From: Myxacorys almedinensis A
Lineage (GTDB): Bacteria > Cyanobacteriota > Cyanobacteriia > Leptolyngbyales > Leptolyngbyaceae
Assembly (NCBI RefSeq): GCF_010091945.1
Contig: NZ_WVIE01000014.1
Location: 1-64,000, forward strand
Length of the DNA stretch: 64,000 nucleotides
Direction: 5' to 3'
Part shown: positions 17,905 to 25,818 of the stretch, in pieces
Numbering within the stretch: position 1 is the first letter of the stretch
Layout: each line of letters opens with the position of its first letter
Position numbers and translations under genes: made by a program
The notes under the pieces: model-generated
The model's database searches: none
What the model saw: the letters and a program-made list of their open reading frames with translations, nothing else
Told to the model about the DNA's origin: nothing

Positions 17905-18741
17905 ATGCTGCCCTTACTTGAAGTTAAGCCAAAAACTCAAAACCAGCGCGTCAACGGCTACGACGTGATAGACGAAGATGATCCGATCAGGTATCGCTTG
18001 GCGGACGCCCAAAGCCCAGAAGATGTCGATCGCGTCATCTGGGCAGCCTATCGTCAGATTTTTGCTGAGCAGTTGATTTTGCAAAGCTATCGTCAGAAAT
18101 TCCTCGAATCGCAGTTGAGAAATCGGGCAATTAGCGTCGCCGATTTCATTCGCGGCTTAGGAAAATCAGACGTTTATCGTCAGCTAGTTGCCGATACTAA
18201 TTCCAACTATCGATTGGTCGATATCACCCTCAAACGCTTTTTGGGTCGCTCGTCCTATGGGCAAAGCGAGCAACTTTCTCAATCGATCGTGATCGCAACC
18301 CAAGGATTGCACGGGTTTATCGACTCAATTCTCGATGGCGAAGAATACCGCGAAACCTTTGGAACCGATATCGTCCCGTTTCAACGGCGGCGGATGGAAG
18401 GTCGCCCCTTTAACTTGGTCAACCCTCGCTACGGCGACTACTGGCGCAATCGCTTGCTGTCGATGGATTTGGCAACCCGTTCTTACTATCAAGTGCGGAC
18501 CTATAGCGCGGGAAATCTAGACAAGCAAGTAATTCGTCGAGCCATTCCTGCGAATTTCTTGAGCATGGCGCAAAGCCTCTCGACCCCCCAATTAGATTCG
18601 CAGCGCCACGTAGCGCGGGCAACCTCTAGTGCGATCGCTGTGCCCGATACGACGCACAAAACCACGACGCCGACCCCCACCCTTCGTCGGACATCCGTGG
18701 CGTTGCCCTACCGCTATATTCCCTCGAATGCCAAAGTCTAA
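17905..18741 (+). CDS. cpcG: Phycobilisome rod-core linker (first of three)
   Basis: 278 aa CpcG linker that fastens phycocyanin rods to the allophycocyanin core. An N-terminal PBS-linker domain (about 15-185) shows LLEVKPKTQNQRV, WAAYRQIFAEQ, VADFIRGLGKS, YRLVDITLKRFLGRSSY and the [21 protein letters not shown] block. The C-terminal about 75 residues are divergent (Thr/Pro-rich), and this region normally specifies core binding. It starts three bases after the cpcF stop. Three paralogues in tandem suggest that different rods attach at different core positions, as in Nostoc, which has four. Numbering within the series cannot be assigned by eye. Confidence 0.93.
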   Translation: MLPLLEVKPKTQNQRVNGYDVIDEDDPIRYRLADAQSPEDVDRVIWAAYRQIFAEQLILQSYRQKFLESQLRNRAISVADFIRGLGKSDVYRQLVADTNSNYRLVDITLKRFLGRSSYGQSEQLSQSIVIATQGLHGFIDSILDGEEYRETFGTDIVPFQRRRMEGRPFNLVNPRYGDYWRNRLLSMDLATRSYYQVRTYSAGNLDKQVIRRAIPANFLSMAQSLSTPQLDSQRHVARATSSAIAVPDTTHKTTTPTPTLRRTSVALPYRYIPSNAKV

Positions 18742-18773
18742 ACCTGTTCTTGTTCTTTCTCCTGCCTTAACTT

Positions 18774-19517
18774 ATGCCTATTCCTCTCCTTGAGTACAAA
18801 CCGTCTACGCAAAATCAGCGCGTCGAGGGCTACGAAGTTCCGGGCGAAGATACGCCTTACATCTATCGGTTAGAAAACTGCACCGACCAAAGCGATATTG
18901 CTGACCTAATTTGGGCAGGCTATCGCCAAGTGTTTAGTGAGCATGTGATCTTAAAAAGCAGTCGTCAGACGAATTTGGAATCGCAGCTTAAGAACCGAAC
19001 TATTACCGTTCGTGACTTTATTCGCGGTTTGGCAAAGTCTGAAACCTTCCGCCTTTGGGTGATTGAGAAGAACTCTAACTACCGGTTAGTGAACCTGACT
19101 CTCAAGCGGTTGCTCGGTCGCTCCTCCTACAATCACGAGGAAGAATTGTCGTGGTCGATCAAGATTGCGACTCTGGGATGGGATCGCTTTGTCGATGCGA
19201 TCGTCGATAGCGAAGAATACTCCCAAGCGTTTGGCGATACTACGGTTCCTTACCAGCGTCGTCGCTATAACGATCGTCCGTTTAACCTGGTGACGCCCAG
19301 CTACGCCGACTATTGGCGGGATCAAGAAAGCACCAACCGCTATATGTGGGGCGACATCGCCAACTTCCGCGACATGGCGCGATCGGTGACGGTAACGCCA
19401 GTGCAGTATACGCCGGTGTCAACCGCAAATATTGCCATTCCCGACATGACCCGCGATCGCGCTGTCTCTGGCACGGCAGCCTCAATTAGCACCGCTTCGG
19501 GTTTCCCGTTGCGCTAA
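18774..19517 (+). CDS. cpcG: Phycobilisome rod-core linker (second of three)
   Basis: 247 aa CpcG paralogue starting [22 protein letters not shown]. The linker domain (about 15-190) contains [40 protein letters not shown], and the [20 protein letters not shown] block in which the usual RRMEGRPF reads RRYNDRPF. The short C-terminus ([15 protein letters not shown]) resembles the IPDT segment of the first copy. It follows that copy by 32 bases. Same role, joining a phycocyanin rod to the core, presumably at a different site. Confidence 0.93.
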   Translation: MPIPLLEYKPSTQNQRVEGYEVPGEDTPYIYRLENCTDQSDIADLIWAGYRQVFSEHVILKSSRQTNLESQLKNRTITVRDFIRGLAKSETFRLWVIEKNSNYRLVNLTLKRLLGRSSYNHEEELSWSIKIATLGWDRFVDAIVDSEEYSQAFGDTTVPYQRRRYNDRPFNLVTPSYADYWRDQESTNRYMWGDIANFRDMARSVTVTPVQYTPVSTANIAIPDMTRDRAVSGTAASISTASGFPLR

Positions 19518-19535
19518 ACCTGGTGTTTGCATCCT

Positions 19536-19605
19536 TGACACGGGATAATCGTGACACGGGATGATTAGTGTTACGCTTTGGATTAATACATCCATTCTCT
19601 AATCC
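19536..19605 (+). promoter_or_regulatory. Repeat and hairpin before the third cpcG
   Basis: TGACACGGGAT occurs at 19536-19546 and 19552-19562 with a 16-base period. A GGATTA (19580-19585) / TAATCC (19600-19605) stem follows. This 123-base gap is far larger than the others among the cpcG genes, so a processing site, attenuator or internal promoter is possible. No clear -10 box accompanies the TTGACA at 19535. Confidence 0.35.
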
Positions 19606-19640
19606 ATACCTATCCTTTATATTACGGGGGAAATTCTGGC

Positions 19641-20396
19641 ATGGCATTGCCCTTACTCGACTACAAGCCTACAACTCAAAACCACCGCGTTAGCACCTTT
19701 GGCAAAGCGGATCGAAACGAAGATGCACCCTACATCTATCGCATAGAAGAAGTCGGTTCTTCGACGGAAATGGAAGCTCTGATTTGGGCGTGTTATCGCC
19801 AAGTGTTTAGCGAACATGAAACCTTAAAGTTCAACCGTCAGATCACGTCTGAATCTCGTTTGAGAAACGGTGTAACTACCGTTCGCGGATTCATTGCCGA
19901 ATTGGCAAAGTCTTCCCGGTTTTACAGCACCGTGGTTGAAGTTAACAACAATTATCGACTGGTGCAAATTTGCCTCAAGCGCTTTTTGGGTCGCGACTCT
20001 TATAACAAAGACGAAGAGATTGCTTGGTCGATCAAAATTGCGACCAAGGGCTTTGATGGCTTTGTGGATGAACTGCTCAGCAGCGAAGAGTACACGATGG
20101 CGTTTGGGGACTACACCGTCCCTTATCAGCGTCGCCGCATGGAAGGTCGCCCGTTTAACTTGGTGACGCCTCGCTATGGTGAAGATTTCCGCGCCAGTGC
20201 CGGAACGGTGAAAACCGACTGGCAGTTTGTGGTCAGCAACTTCTCTGCTAAGAAATTCCAGGAGCGGCAGTTGGCAGAAGGCGATCCGCGCCGGTATCGC
20301 GATATGGCGGCTTCGGTTTCTACCAAAGGTAATTATGCTCAGAGCGTCTCTGCTTCTAGCATCGACTACCTCAATAAAGTTCCTCGCAGACGATAA
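19641..20396 (+). CDS. cpcG: Phycobilisome rod-core linker (third of three)
   Basis: 251 aa CpcG paralogue beginning [21 protein letters not shown]. The linker domain (about 15-190) has [40 protein letters not shown], and [25 protein letters not shown]. The C-terminal tail ([29 protein letters not shown]) differs from the other two, fitting a distinct docking site. ATG start with GGGGGAAATTCTGGC upstream, a better ribosome binding site than the two preceding cpcG genes have. Last gene of the operon. Confidence 0.93.
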   Translation: MALPLLDYKPTTQNHRVSTFGKADRNEDAPYIYRIEEVGSSTEMEALIWACYRQVFSEHETLKFNRQITSESRLRNGVTTVRGFIAELAKSSRFYSTVVEVNNNYRLVQICLKRFLGRDSYNKDEEIAWSIKIATKGFDGFVDELLSSEEYTMAFGDYTVPYQRRRMEGRPFNLVTPRYGEDFRASAGTVKTDWQFVVSNFSAKKFQERQLAEGDPRRYRDMAASVSTKGNYAQSVSASSIDYLNKVPRRR

Positions 20397-20748
20397 CGAG
20401 AGATTCGTTCGTTTGTAGCGTTGTAACTAGCGTTCTAACTTGGGTTTGATTTTTATTTGTATCGCGATTAGCGCTAGGCGCAACTCCGGAGGAATCGTGG
20501 AATGATTCATTCTAGGTGGCGATATAAATAAAGGTCAGACCCAAATTTTATGCGGATTTAATGGGCAACTAAAATCGCACCCGCTCGATTCACCGATGCG
20601 GCTGAGCGGGTAATGCAGTTGTTTCAGATAGGTTAACCTTTGGTTTCTACTCCATGCCCTCTAATTTTAGGGGTTGAGCAGGTTAGGGGTTGAGCAGGTT
20701 GAGGAGTTGACGATCCAACAGATCGCCATCAGCAGGAAAGCGGCGACG
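20397..20748. other. Intergenic region after the cpc operon
   Basis: 352 bases without a gene between convergent cpcG and PPC genes. CCCGCTC (20580-20586) and GAGCGGG (20604-20610) form a 7-bp stem that could end the operon, although no T-run follows. AGGGGTTGAGCAGGTT is tandemly duplicated at 20669-20684 and 20685-20700. Confidence 0.5.
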
Positions 20749-21222
20749 CTAATTGGTTGGCTTTAGCTTTGTGAGTTTTAGCTTGAACAACCCACCCGGA
20801 GTTTCTCCAAATGCCTTAACCCGAACGACGTACTCCCCCGTTTTGGTGATGCGGGTAAACAGCAGCGAATTCGTTGTCCCATCTGGGCCGTCATCGTTTT
20901 CAGCCACGGTCGCCCCCTGACTTGTCATCAACGCGACGATCGTATCAAAATTGTCGGAGACTAAATCGATTGCAATTTGATCCCCGGTTTGCAGTTGAAT
21001 TGAGTAATCTCGCGCAAAATTCCCTTGACCCGTTGGAATATCAGATTCGGACAAGCGATCGCTGATTTCTTGCCCTGGGGTAAGGGGAATGGGCGCGTAG
21101 ATGCGGCTTTGCTGTGGAGGCTTTGGGGTGGGAGTGGGTTTTGGCGGCTGTTGAGCCACGGCGGGTAGCAAGATCAGCGTGGGTAGAACAGAGAGTAAAG
21201 CGGTCAATCGTTTTAGGGTCAT
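20749..21222 (-). CDS. Exported PPC-domain protein
   Basis: 157 aa. A cleavable signal peptide (about 1-23, ending AVAQQ) is followed by a Pro/Thr-rich spacer. A bacterial pre-peptidase C-terminal (PPC) domain (about 45-153) shows the typical LQTGDQIAIDLVSDNFDTIVALM and TGEYVVRVKAF strands. PPC domains are usually processing or secretion appendages of extracellular proteases. This protein is a stand-alone domain with no protease attached, so its job is unknown. The neighbouring DsbA-like gene is upstream on the same strand with a 36-base gap, so co-transcription and a shared envelope role are possible. Confidence 0.8.
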   Translation of the reverse strand: MTLKRLTALLSVLPTLILLPAVAQQPPKPTPTPKPPQQSRIYAPIPLTPGQEISDRLSESDIPTGQGNFARDYSIQLQTGDQIAIDLVSDNFDTIVALMTSQGATVAENDDGPDGTTNSLLFTRITKTGEYVVRVKAFGETPGGLFKLKLTKLKPTN

Positions 21223-21258
21223 CGTCTTTGTTAGATCGGCTTAAATCGTCAGGCAGGT

Positions 21259-22002
21259 TTATTTCACTTGAGCCAGAGTGGTTTCAAGCTCAGCTAGCTC
21301 AACCGCCCCAGAGAAAGTGCGCCCATTCATCACAAAAAAGGGCGTGCCTTCGATGCCAAGTTTTTCGGCGAGGTCAACATCGGCAGCGATCGCAGTTTCG
21401 ACGGCTTGACCCGTGCGATCGCGATTAAACCGCTCCATCTCTAAGCCCAGCTTTTTAGCCGTCTCGACGTAGAACGTTTCTCCCAACTTCTGTTGTTGGG
21501 CAAACAGCGCATCGTGAAACTCCCAAAACTTCCCTTGCTCTCCGGCTGCCCATGCGGCTTTAGCAGCAGGCAACGCCTGAGCATGAATGCTGGTTAACGG
21601 AAAGTGTTTATAGACTAAGGTTACGTTACTACTATGCTTTGTCATGAACTGTTTCAGCGTTTTTGAAGCGGTTGCACAGTAGGGGCATTGGAAATCAGAA
21701 AATTCTACCAAAACCGCTTTACTTTGTGTTGCACCTTTAGTTGGCGATTTTCCAATCACCACTTTCGGATTCTGCTGTAGAGTTTGAATAAACGACTGTT
21801 GTGCTTTGCGTTGGTCGTCTTGTTGTTGCTTCTGATACGCTTGCACCGATTCTAAAATTACTTCTGGATGCTTGCGAATAATCTGTAAAACCTGCTCCTC
21901 CATTTGAGGGTTGATTGCATTGTCTGCGTTGACCGATCCCGAACAGCTAAATAGTGCCAAACTCAGCAACACTACTCCTGCAAGGTGTTTCATTGTTCTC
22001 AT
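21259..22002 (-). CDS. DsbA/thioredoxin-fold thiol oxidoreductase, predicted lipoprotein
   Basis: About 247 aa. The N-terminus has a lipoprotein signal ([12 protein letters not shown], lipobox Cys near residue 20). A helical linker precedes a DsbA-type thioredoxin fold with active-site CPYC in [15 protein letters not shown], and the cis-Pro motif [12 protein letters not shown]. It is predicted to form or shuffle disulfides in the periplasm or thylakoid lumen, in the DsbA/DsbG-like thioredoxin_4 family. I start it at the ATG at 22002, preceded by GCTGGGGACG. An in-frame ATG at 21993 and a longer form from 22035 are alternatives. It is divergent from gatA and upstream of the PPC gene. Confidence 0.85.
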   Translation of the reverse strand: MRTMKHLAGVVLLSLALFSCSGSVNADNAINPQMEEQVLQIIRKHPEVILESVQAYQKQQQDDQRKAQQSFIQTLQQNPKVVIGKSPTKGATQSKAVLVEFSDFQCPYCATASKTLKQFMTKHSSNVTLVYKHFPLTSIHAQALPAAKAAWAAGEQGKFWEFHDALFAQQQKLGETFYVETAKKLGLEMERFNRDRTGQAVETAIAADVDLAEKLGIEGTPFFVMNGRTFSGAVELAELETTLAQVK

Positions 22003-22173
22003 CGTCCCCAGCCTTGTTGGTTGCGCGTGGTGCATCTGAAATATAGCTCAAATAGGCGGCGGGTTGGGAAGAGCCGCCTGCCTCTTCGGCTCTGCTTTTT
22101 CAAAAACACGCTACACCCCTATACTGTTATTCTGGCTGTTATTTTAAACGTGCTAACTAAAAAGGGACAGTGT

Positions 22174-23622
22174 ATGGCATCCATTCGCGAGTTGCATCAA
22201 CAACTCCTTCGGAAAGAACGATCGGCTGTGGAAATTGCTCAAGCATCGCTCGAACAGATTCAAGCCCTAGAGCCAACCTTACATAGTTTTCTGCATGTGA
22301 CGCGCGATCGCGCTTTAGAGCAAGCCAGCCGAGTAGATGCCAAACTCGCTGCCAAAGAGGCGATTCCTTTACTGGCAGGCATTCCCATTGGCATCAAAGA
22401 CAATCTCTGTACCCAAGGCGTTCCCACTACTTGCGCGTCTCATATTTTGCAAAGCTTCGTTCCGCCCTACGAGTCTACGGTGACGCAGAAGCTTCAGGAT
22501 GTGGGTGCGGTGATGATGGGCAAAACCAATCTTGATGAGTTTGCGATGGGCGGCTCGACTGAAACGTCTGCGTTTGCAAAAACTGCCAATCCGTGGGATG
22601 TGTCGCGGGTGCCGGGTGGGTCGTCGGGCGGGTCGGCGGCAGCCGTGGCAAGTGGAGAATGCGTGGTGTCGCTTGGCTCAGACACGGGCGGCTCAATTCG
22701 GCAGCCTGCGTCGTTTTGTGGCATTGTTGGGATGAAACCGACCTATGGTTTAGTGTCACGCTATGGCTTGGTGGCGTTTGCCTCGTCGCTCGATCAGATC
22801 GGCCCGTTTGGGCGATCGGTAGAAGATGCGGCGATTTTGTTAGGCGCGATCGCGGGTTACGATCCCAAAGATTCCACAAGCTTGAAGGTGGAAATTCCTG
22901 ACTACACCCAATTTTTCACCCCCGATCTCAAAGGTAAAAAAGTTGGAATTATTACCGAAACCTTTGGCGAAGGGCTAGATGCTGACGTAGAAAAAGCGGT
23001 GAGAGCCGCGATCGATCAGATCAAAGCGCTCGGTGCCGAAATTCAGGAAATTTCCTGCCCTCGATTTCGCTACGGGATTGCCGCATACTACATCATTGCG
23101 CCGTCTGAAGCGTCTGCAAATCTAGCGCGTTATGACGGGGTGCGATACGGTACGCGCGTTGAAAATGCCGAAGATTTAATGGATATGTACACTCGCACTC
23201 GTGCTGAGGGCTTTGGCGCAGAAGTCAAACGCCGCATCATGATCGGAACGTATGCCCTATCCGCAGGGTATTATGACGCATACTACCTCAAGGCTCAGAA
23301 AGTCCGAACGTTGATTAAACAAGATTTTGAGAAAGCGTTTGAAAGCGTAGATGTTTTGGTATCTCCAACTGCACCGACAACTGCCTTTCAAAGTGGGGAT
23401 AAATCTGCCGATCCGCTCAGTATGTATCTTATTGACTTAATGACCATTCCTGTTAATCTAGCAGGCTTACCTGGAATGAGCGTTCCCTGCGGGTTTGACT
23501 CCCAAGGGTTGCCTATTGGGTTACAAATTATTGGAAATGTGTTGCGAGAAGACCAAGTGTTTCAGGTTGCCCATGCTTATGAGCAGGCGACAGAATGGCA
23601 CAAACAAGCTCCCCAGCTTTAG
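22174..23622 (+). CDS. gatA: Aspartyl/glutamyl-tRNA(Asn/Gln) amidotransferase subunit A
   Basis: 482 aa amidase subunit of GatCAB, which converts Glu-tRNA(Gln) to Gln-tRNA(Gln), essential in cyanobacteria. The amidase signature is complete: the catalytic Lys in GIPIGIKDN, and the Ser-cis-Ser region in [17 protein letters not shown] and [14 protein letters not shown]. Length matches the family. The start is the ATG at 22174 ([11 protein letters not shown]), preceded by AAAGGGACAG; the open frame extends upstream to 21985 but that part is not conserved. gatB and gatC are not in the window, as is usual for dispersed cyanobacterial gat genes. Confidence 0.96.
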   Translation: MASIRELHQQLLRKERSAVEIAQASLEQIQALEPTLHSFLHVTRDRALEQASRVDAKLAAKEAIPLLAGIPIGIKDNLCTQGVPTTCASHILQSFVPPYESTVTQKLQDVGAVMMGKTNLDEFAMGGSTETSAFAKTANPWDVSRVPGGSSGGSAAAVASGECVVSLGSDTGGSIRQPASFCGIVGMKPTYGLVSRYGLVAFASSLDQIGPFGRSVEDAAILLGAIAGYDPKDSTSLKVEIPDYTQFFTPDLKGKKVGIITETFGEGLDADVEKAVRAAIDQIKALGAEIQEISCPRFRYGIAAYYIIAPSEASANLARYDGVRYGTRVENAEDLMDMYTRTRAEGFGAEVKRRIMIGTYALSAGYYDAYYLKAQKVRTLIKQDFEKAFESVDVLVSPTAPTTAFQSGDKSADPLSMYLIDLMTIPVNLAGLPGMSVPCGFDSQGLPIGLQIIGNVLREDQVFQVAHAYEQATEWHKQAPQL

Positions 23623-24175
23623 CCCGATCGACACAGAGCGTAATCTTGGAGTAAGCGCATCCATACGATTTTGAGAAACCTGGCAAAACCAAAACATTCT
23701 CTAGTTTTCAGATCAGCTAAGAGATTGAAGTGCGATCGCTACTAACGTTGGTTGCCTCAAGGGTTGCTCTCTCCTTACTTCAAGGTCACAGGAAGCAACA
23801 ACCCAACAAAAATAAAATACTATGCTAGCGGGTTCAGCCCAAATCTACTCAAGCAGTTGCTGAAATTCAATCTCCACACTCTGGATACCCTACTTTCGCA
23901 GTATGCGTCAGAACTCATAGAGATTTGAATAGAGGTTTGAAAGGATTGCTCTGCAACAAGCAAGGGCGCAGATAAGTCGCTGGTTAAAAAGTTCGACAAA
24001 GCGGCATTTATTCAGTTGGGCAAAGGATGGCAGACTCGCGCCATTGACAAGAGGGTTGACTGTGAGGTGCTAACTGTGAGGTGCTGAACGCCCCACACCC
24101 CAGCTTCTTTCTCGCAAGAACAAAGCAAGAGTTCGAGGTCGCCCATGCAGGTATGGGTTGACTGATGGGTTGCGA
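23623..24175. other. Gene-free region between gatA and nblA
   Basis: 553 bases between convergent genes. No credible reading frame or RNA gene was seen. A short tandem repeat (ACTGTGAGGTGCT twice near 24,060-24,085) is present. The region may hold decayed sequence but nothing identifiable. Confidence 0.4.
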
Positions 24176-24367
24176 CTACGGCATCTCAGGTTCCAAACCC
24201 CATTGATGCTTCAGGAAGTGACGATACATCGTTTCGCGCATTAGCATTTGCTCGTACATCTTGACCAAGAAATCTTGGGCTTGTTCGCGGCTCATCTTCT
24301 GCACTTGAGTCTCAAATGAACGGATGTTGAATTGCTGTTCCAAGCTAAGCTCTACAGGTTGACTCAT
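24176..24367 (-). CDS. nblA: Phycobilisome degradation protein NblA
   Basis: 63 aa small helical adaptor. In nitrogen or sulfur starvation NblA binds phycobiliproteins and recruits a Clp protease to dismantle phycobilisomes. The diagnostic NblA core is present: LSLEQQFNIRSFETQVQKMS, then LVKMYEQMLMRETMYRHFLKH near the C-terminus. The start is the ATG at 24367, with GGAG six bases upstream; the longer open frame further upstream is not conserved. It lies about 4 kb from the operon whose product it destroys. The leader contains a duplicated 14-mer and the upstream region a palindrome (separate entries). Confidence 0.95.
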   Translation of the reverse strand: MSQPVELSLEQQFNIRSFETQVQKMSREQAQDFLVKMYEQMLMRETMYRHFLKHQWGLEPEMP

Positions 24368-24380
24368 AACAATCTCCAAT

Positions 24381-24414
24381 GTAAGAGAGTAGACGACAGT
24401 GTAAGAGAGTAGAC
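24381..24414 (-). repeat. Duplicated 14-mer in the nblA leader
   Basis: GTAAGAGAGTAGAC (plus-strand reading) occurs at 24381-24394 and 24401-24414, 20 bases apart and starting about 14 bases upstream of the nblA start codon. The two-turn phasing suits a protein-binding or mRNA-structure role, but this is unproven. Confidence 0.6.
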
Positions 24415-24533
24415 AGATTAGAGACCCAATCGCTGATATTGTCAACGGTGGATTCTCCACAAGCGGTGGCGATTCTTGAGAAATGCCCAGTGTGGGAAGG
24501 CACTTATCGCTTGTTGTTAACAAAGATAACAAG
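24415..24533 (-). promoter_or_regulatory. Candidate nblA promoter and upstream palindrome
   Basis: On the minus strand a TTGACA (24440-24445) lies 19 bases from a TAATCT (24415-24420), a weak sigma-70-like pair. Further upstream is the perfect palindrome TTGTTAACAA (24514-24523), inside the larger inverted repeat CTTGTT...AACAAG (24510-24533). A starvation regulator could bind there. No canonical NtcA GTA-N8-TAC box was found. Confidence 0.35.
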
Positions 24534-24810
24534 CATTTGACAAAATGACCATACCCCCCTTAGGGTAACTTGAAATTGTAATCCCTAATCCAAGGTTGGC
24601 AATTAGAGAGAAGAAGGGATCTACCCGTAGTAGAAGGGAACTTGACGAATGATGAACCCTACGGATGAGAAGCCATTGAAACTGCAAATTTTGCTCAGGT
24701 ACCCCAGGTTTGGTGCTTGCCCTGAAGACGTTTTCGTAAAGAGCCAGAAAATGAACGTAGCGATGTTACGTGAAGCGCGATCGCACCAAGGTCAGCTTTA
24801 TCCAATAGGG

Positions 24811-24917
24811 CTAGTAGATTGTCAACGTTGAGTTGATAGGTGAATGGGTAGATGGTTCCGATTACTAGACTCCCCCTCTCCTCCTAGTCCCTCATTTCAA
24901 CCTTGACAGACCACTAG
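24811..24917 (-). mobile_element. MITE-like element, copy A
   Basis: 107-bp non-coding element with imperfect terminal inverted repeats. The left end reads CTAGTAGATTGTCAACGTTG and the right end, inverted, CTAGTGGTCTGTCAAGGTTG. The ends contain TA as expected for mariner/IS630-type insertion. A 145-bp relative with the same ends lies at 37214-37358 in opposite orientation. No transposase is encoded, so it would be moved in trans. Confidence 0.7.
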
Positions 24918-24964
24918 GGCAAAAAATCAACGCTTCTAGCCATGAAGGGGGGCTAGGGTCTGCC

Positions 24965-25696
24965 CTATTTTGCAGTATCGATAGCAATAATGATGACAGT
25001 AATGTTGTCTCGTCCGCCTCGGTCTTTAGCCGCATTAATCAGAGCCACCGCCGCTTTTTCACACACCCGAATCGCTTTTAGCTGATTGGCAATGAGTTGA
25101 TCCGAGAGTTCTTCGGTGAGTCCGTCTGTGCAGAGCAGCACGCGATCGCTCGGTTGGAGGTCTATCGGCTGAATCTTGATAGTTTGAAGGTCTTCTCGCC
25201 CCAAACATTGTGCCAGCACATGCCGCCACGGATGCGATCGCGCTTGATCGCAGGTCAATTCACCTAGCTGCACCGCACGGGCTACCCACGTATGATCTTC
25301 GGTCAACTGCTCTAATTTCGCGCCTCGGAGCCGATAGAGCCGAGAATCTCCAACATGGGCACATAAAGGCTGCTCTTCTCGAAACGCCAATACAACGATC
25401 GTCGTACCCATATCAGCACGTTCTGGATGCCGTTTCTGGTCGTCTAAAATCGCTTGATTGGCTTCTAAAAATGCCTTTTCCAGGAGTTGTTCAGACCCCA
25501 TTCCAGACGCCCAGTGGGTCGTGAGAAAGGTTTGCAGCACCTCTGTCGCAATGCGGCTTGCTTCTTGCCCTCCGGCATGCCCGCCCATGCCGTCTGCCAC
25601 AATAAAAAAGCGCCCATCCGGATCGACAACATAAGCATCTTGATTGGCAGACCGCACTAATCCGGTGTCTGTCATCCCAGTAAAAAGGCGTTTCAT
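24965..25696 (-). CDS. PP2C-family serine/threonine phosphatase
   Basis: 243 aa Stp1-type protein phosphatase that removes phosphate from Ser/Thr using two metal ions. Motifs run in family order: TDTGLVRSANQDA (metal Asp), FIVADGMGGHAGG, ADMGTTIVVL, HVGDSRLYRLRG, LTEDHTWV, DRVLLCTDGLTE and GGRDNITVIII, so it is full length and intact. It lies near a UbiB-like atypical kinase and a Ser/Thr-kinase-like protein on the same strand. A signalling partnership is possible, though the gaps (about 120 bases) do not prove an operon. Confidence 0.93.
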   Translation of the reverse strand: MKRLFTGMTDTGLVRSANQDAYVVDPDGRFFIVADGMGGHAGGQEASRIATEVLQTFLTTHWASGMGSEQLLEKAFLEANQAILDDQKRHPERADMGTTIVVLAFREEQPLCAHVGDSRLYRLRGAKLEQLTEDHTWVARAVQLGELTCDQARSHPWRHVLAQCLGREDLQTIKIQPIDLQPSDRVLLCTDGLTEELSDQLIANQLKAIRVCEKAAVALINAAKDRGGRDNITVIIIAIDTAK

Positions 25697-25818
25697 GGTT
25701 AGATGTCAGGTAGAAACAAGCGTTGAATACAAGAAAAGGAATCAGGTTCCTTCACAACTATTCAACTCGATTCGTACCAGGGTAGAAAAGAATTGTTGAA
25801 CTCACACCTTCGAGCGGG

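Noticed and set aside
22475-22901. Pro/His/Thr-rich frames inside gatA
   Set aside because: Shadows of a well-conserved gatA coding region.
24120-24170. GTTCGAGGTC resembling a tRNA T-loop
   Set aside because: No acceptor stem, D-loop or anticodon arm can be built around it.
24649-24831. 60-codon frame between nblA and the PP2C gene
   Set aside because: No recognisable protein, weak start context, and its end runs into MITE copy A, so it is probably fortuitous.
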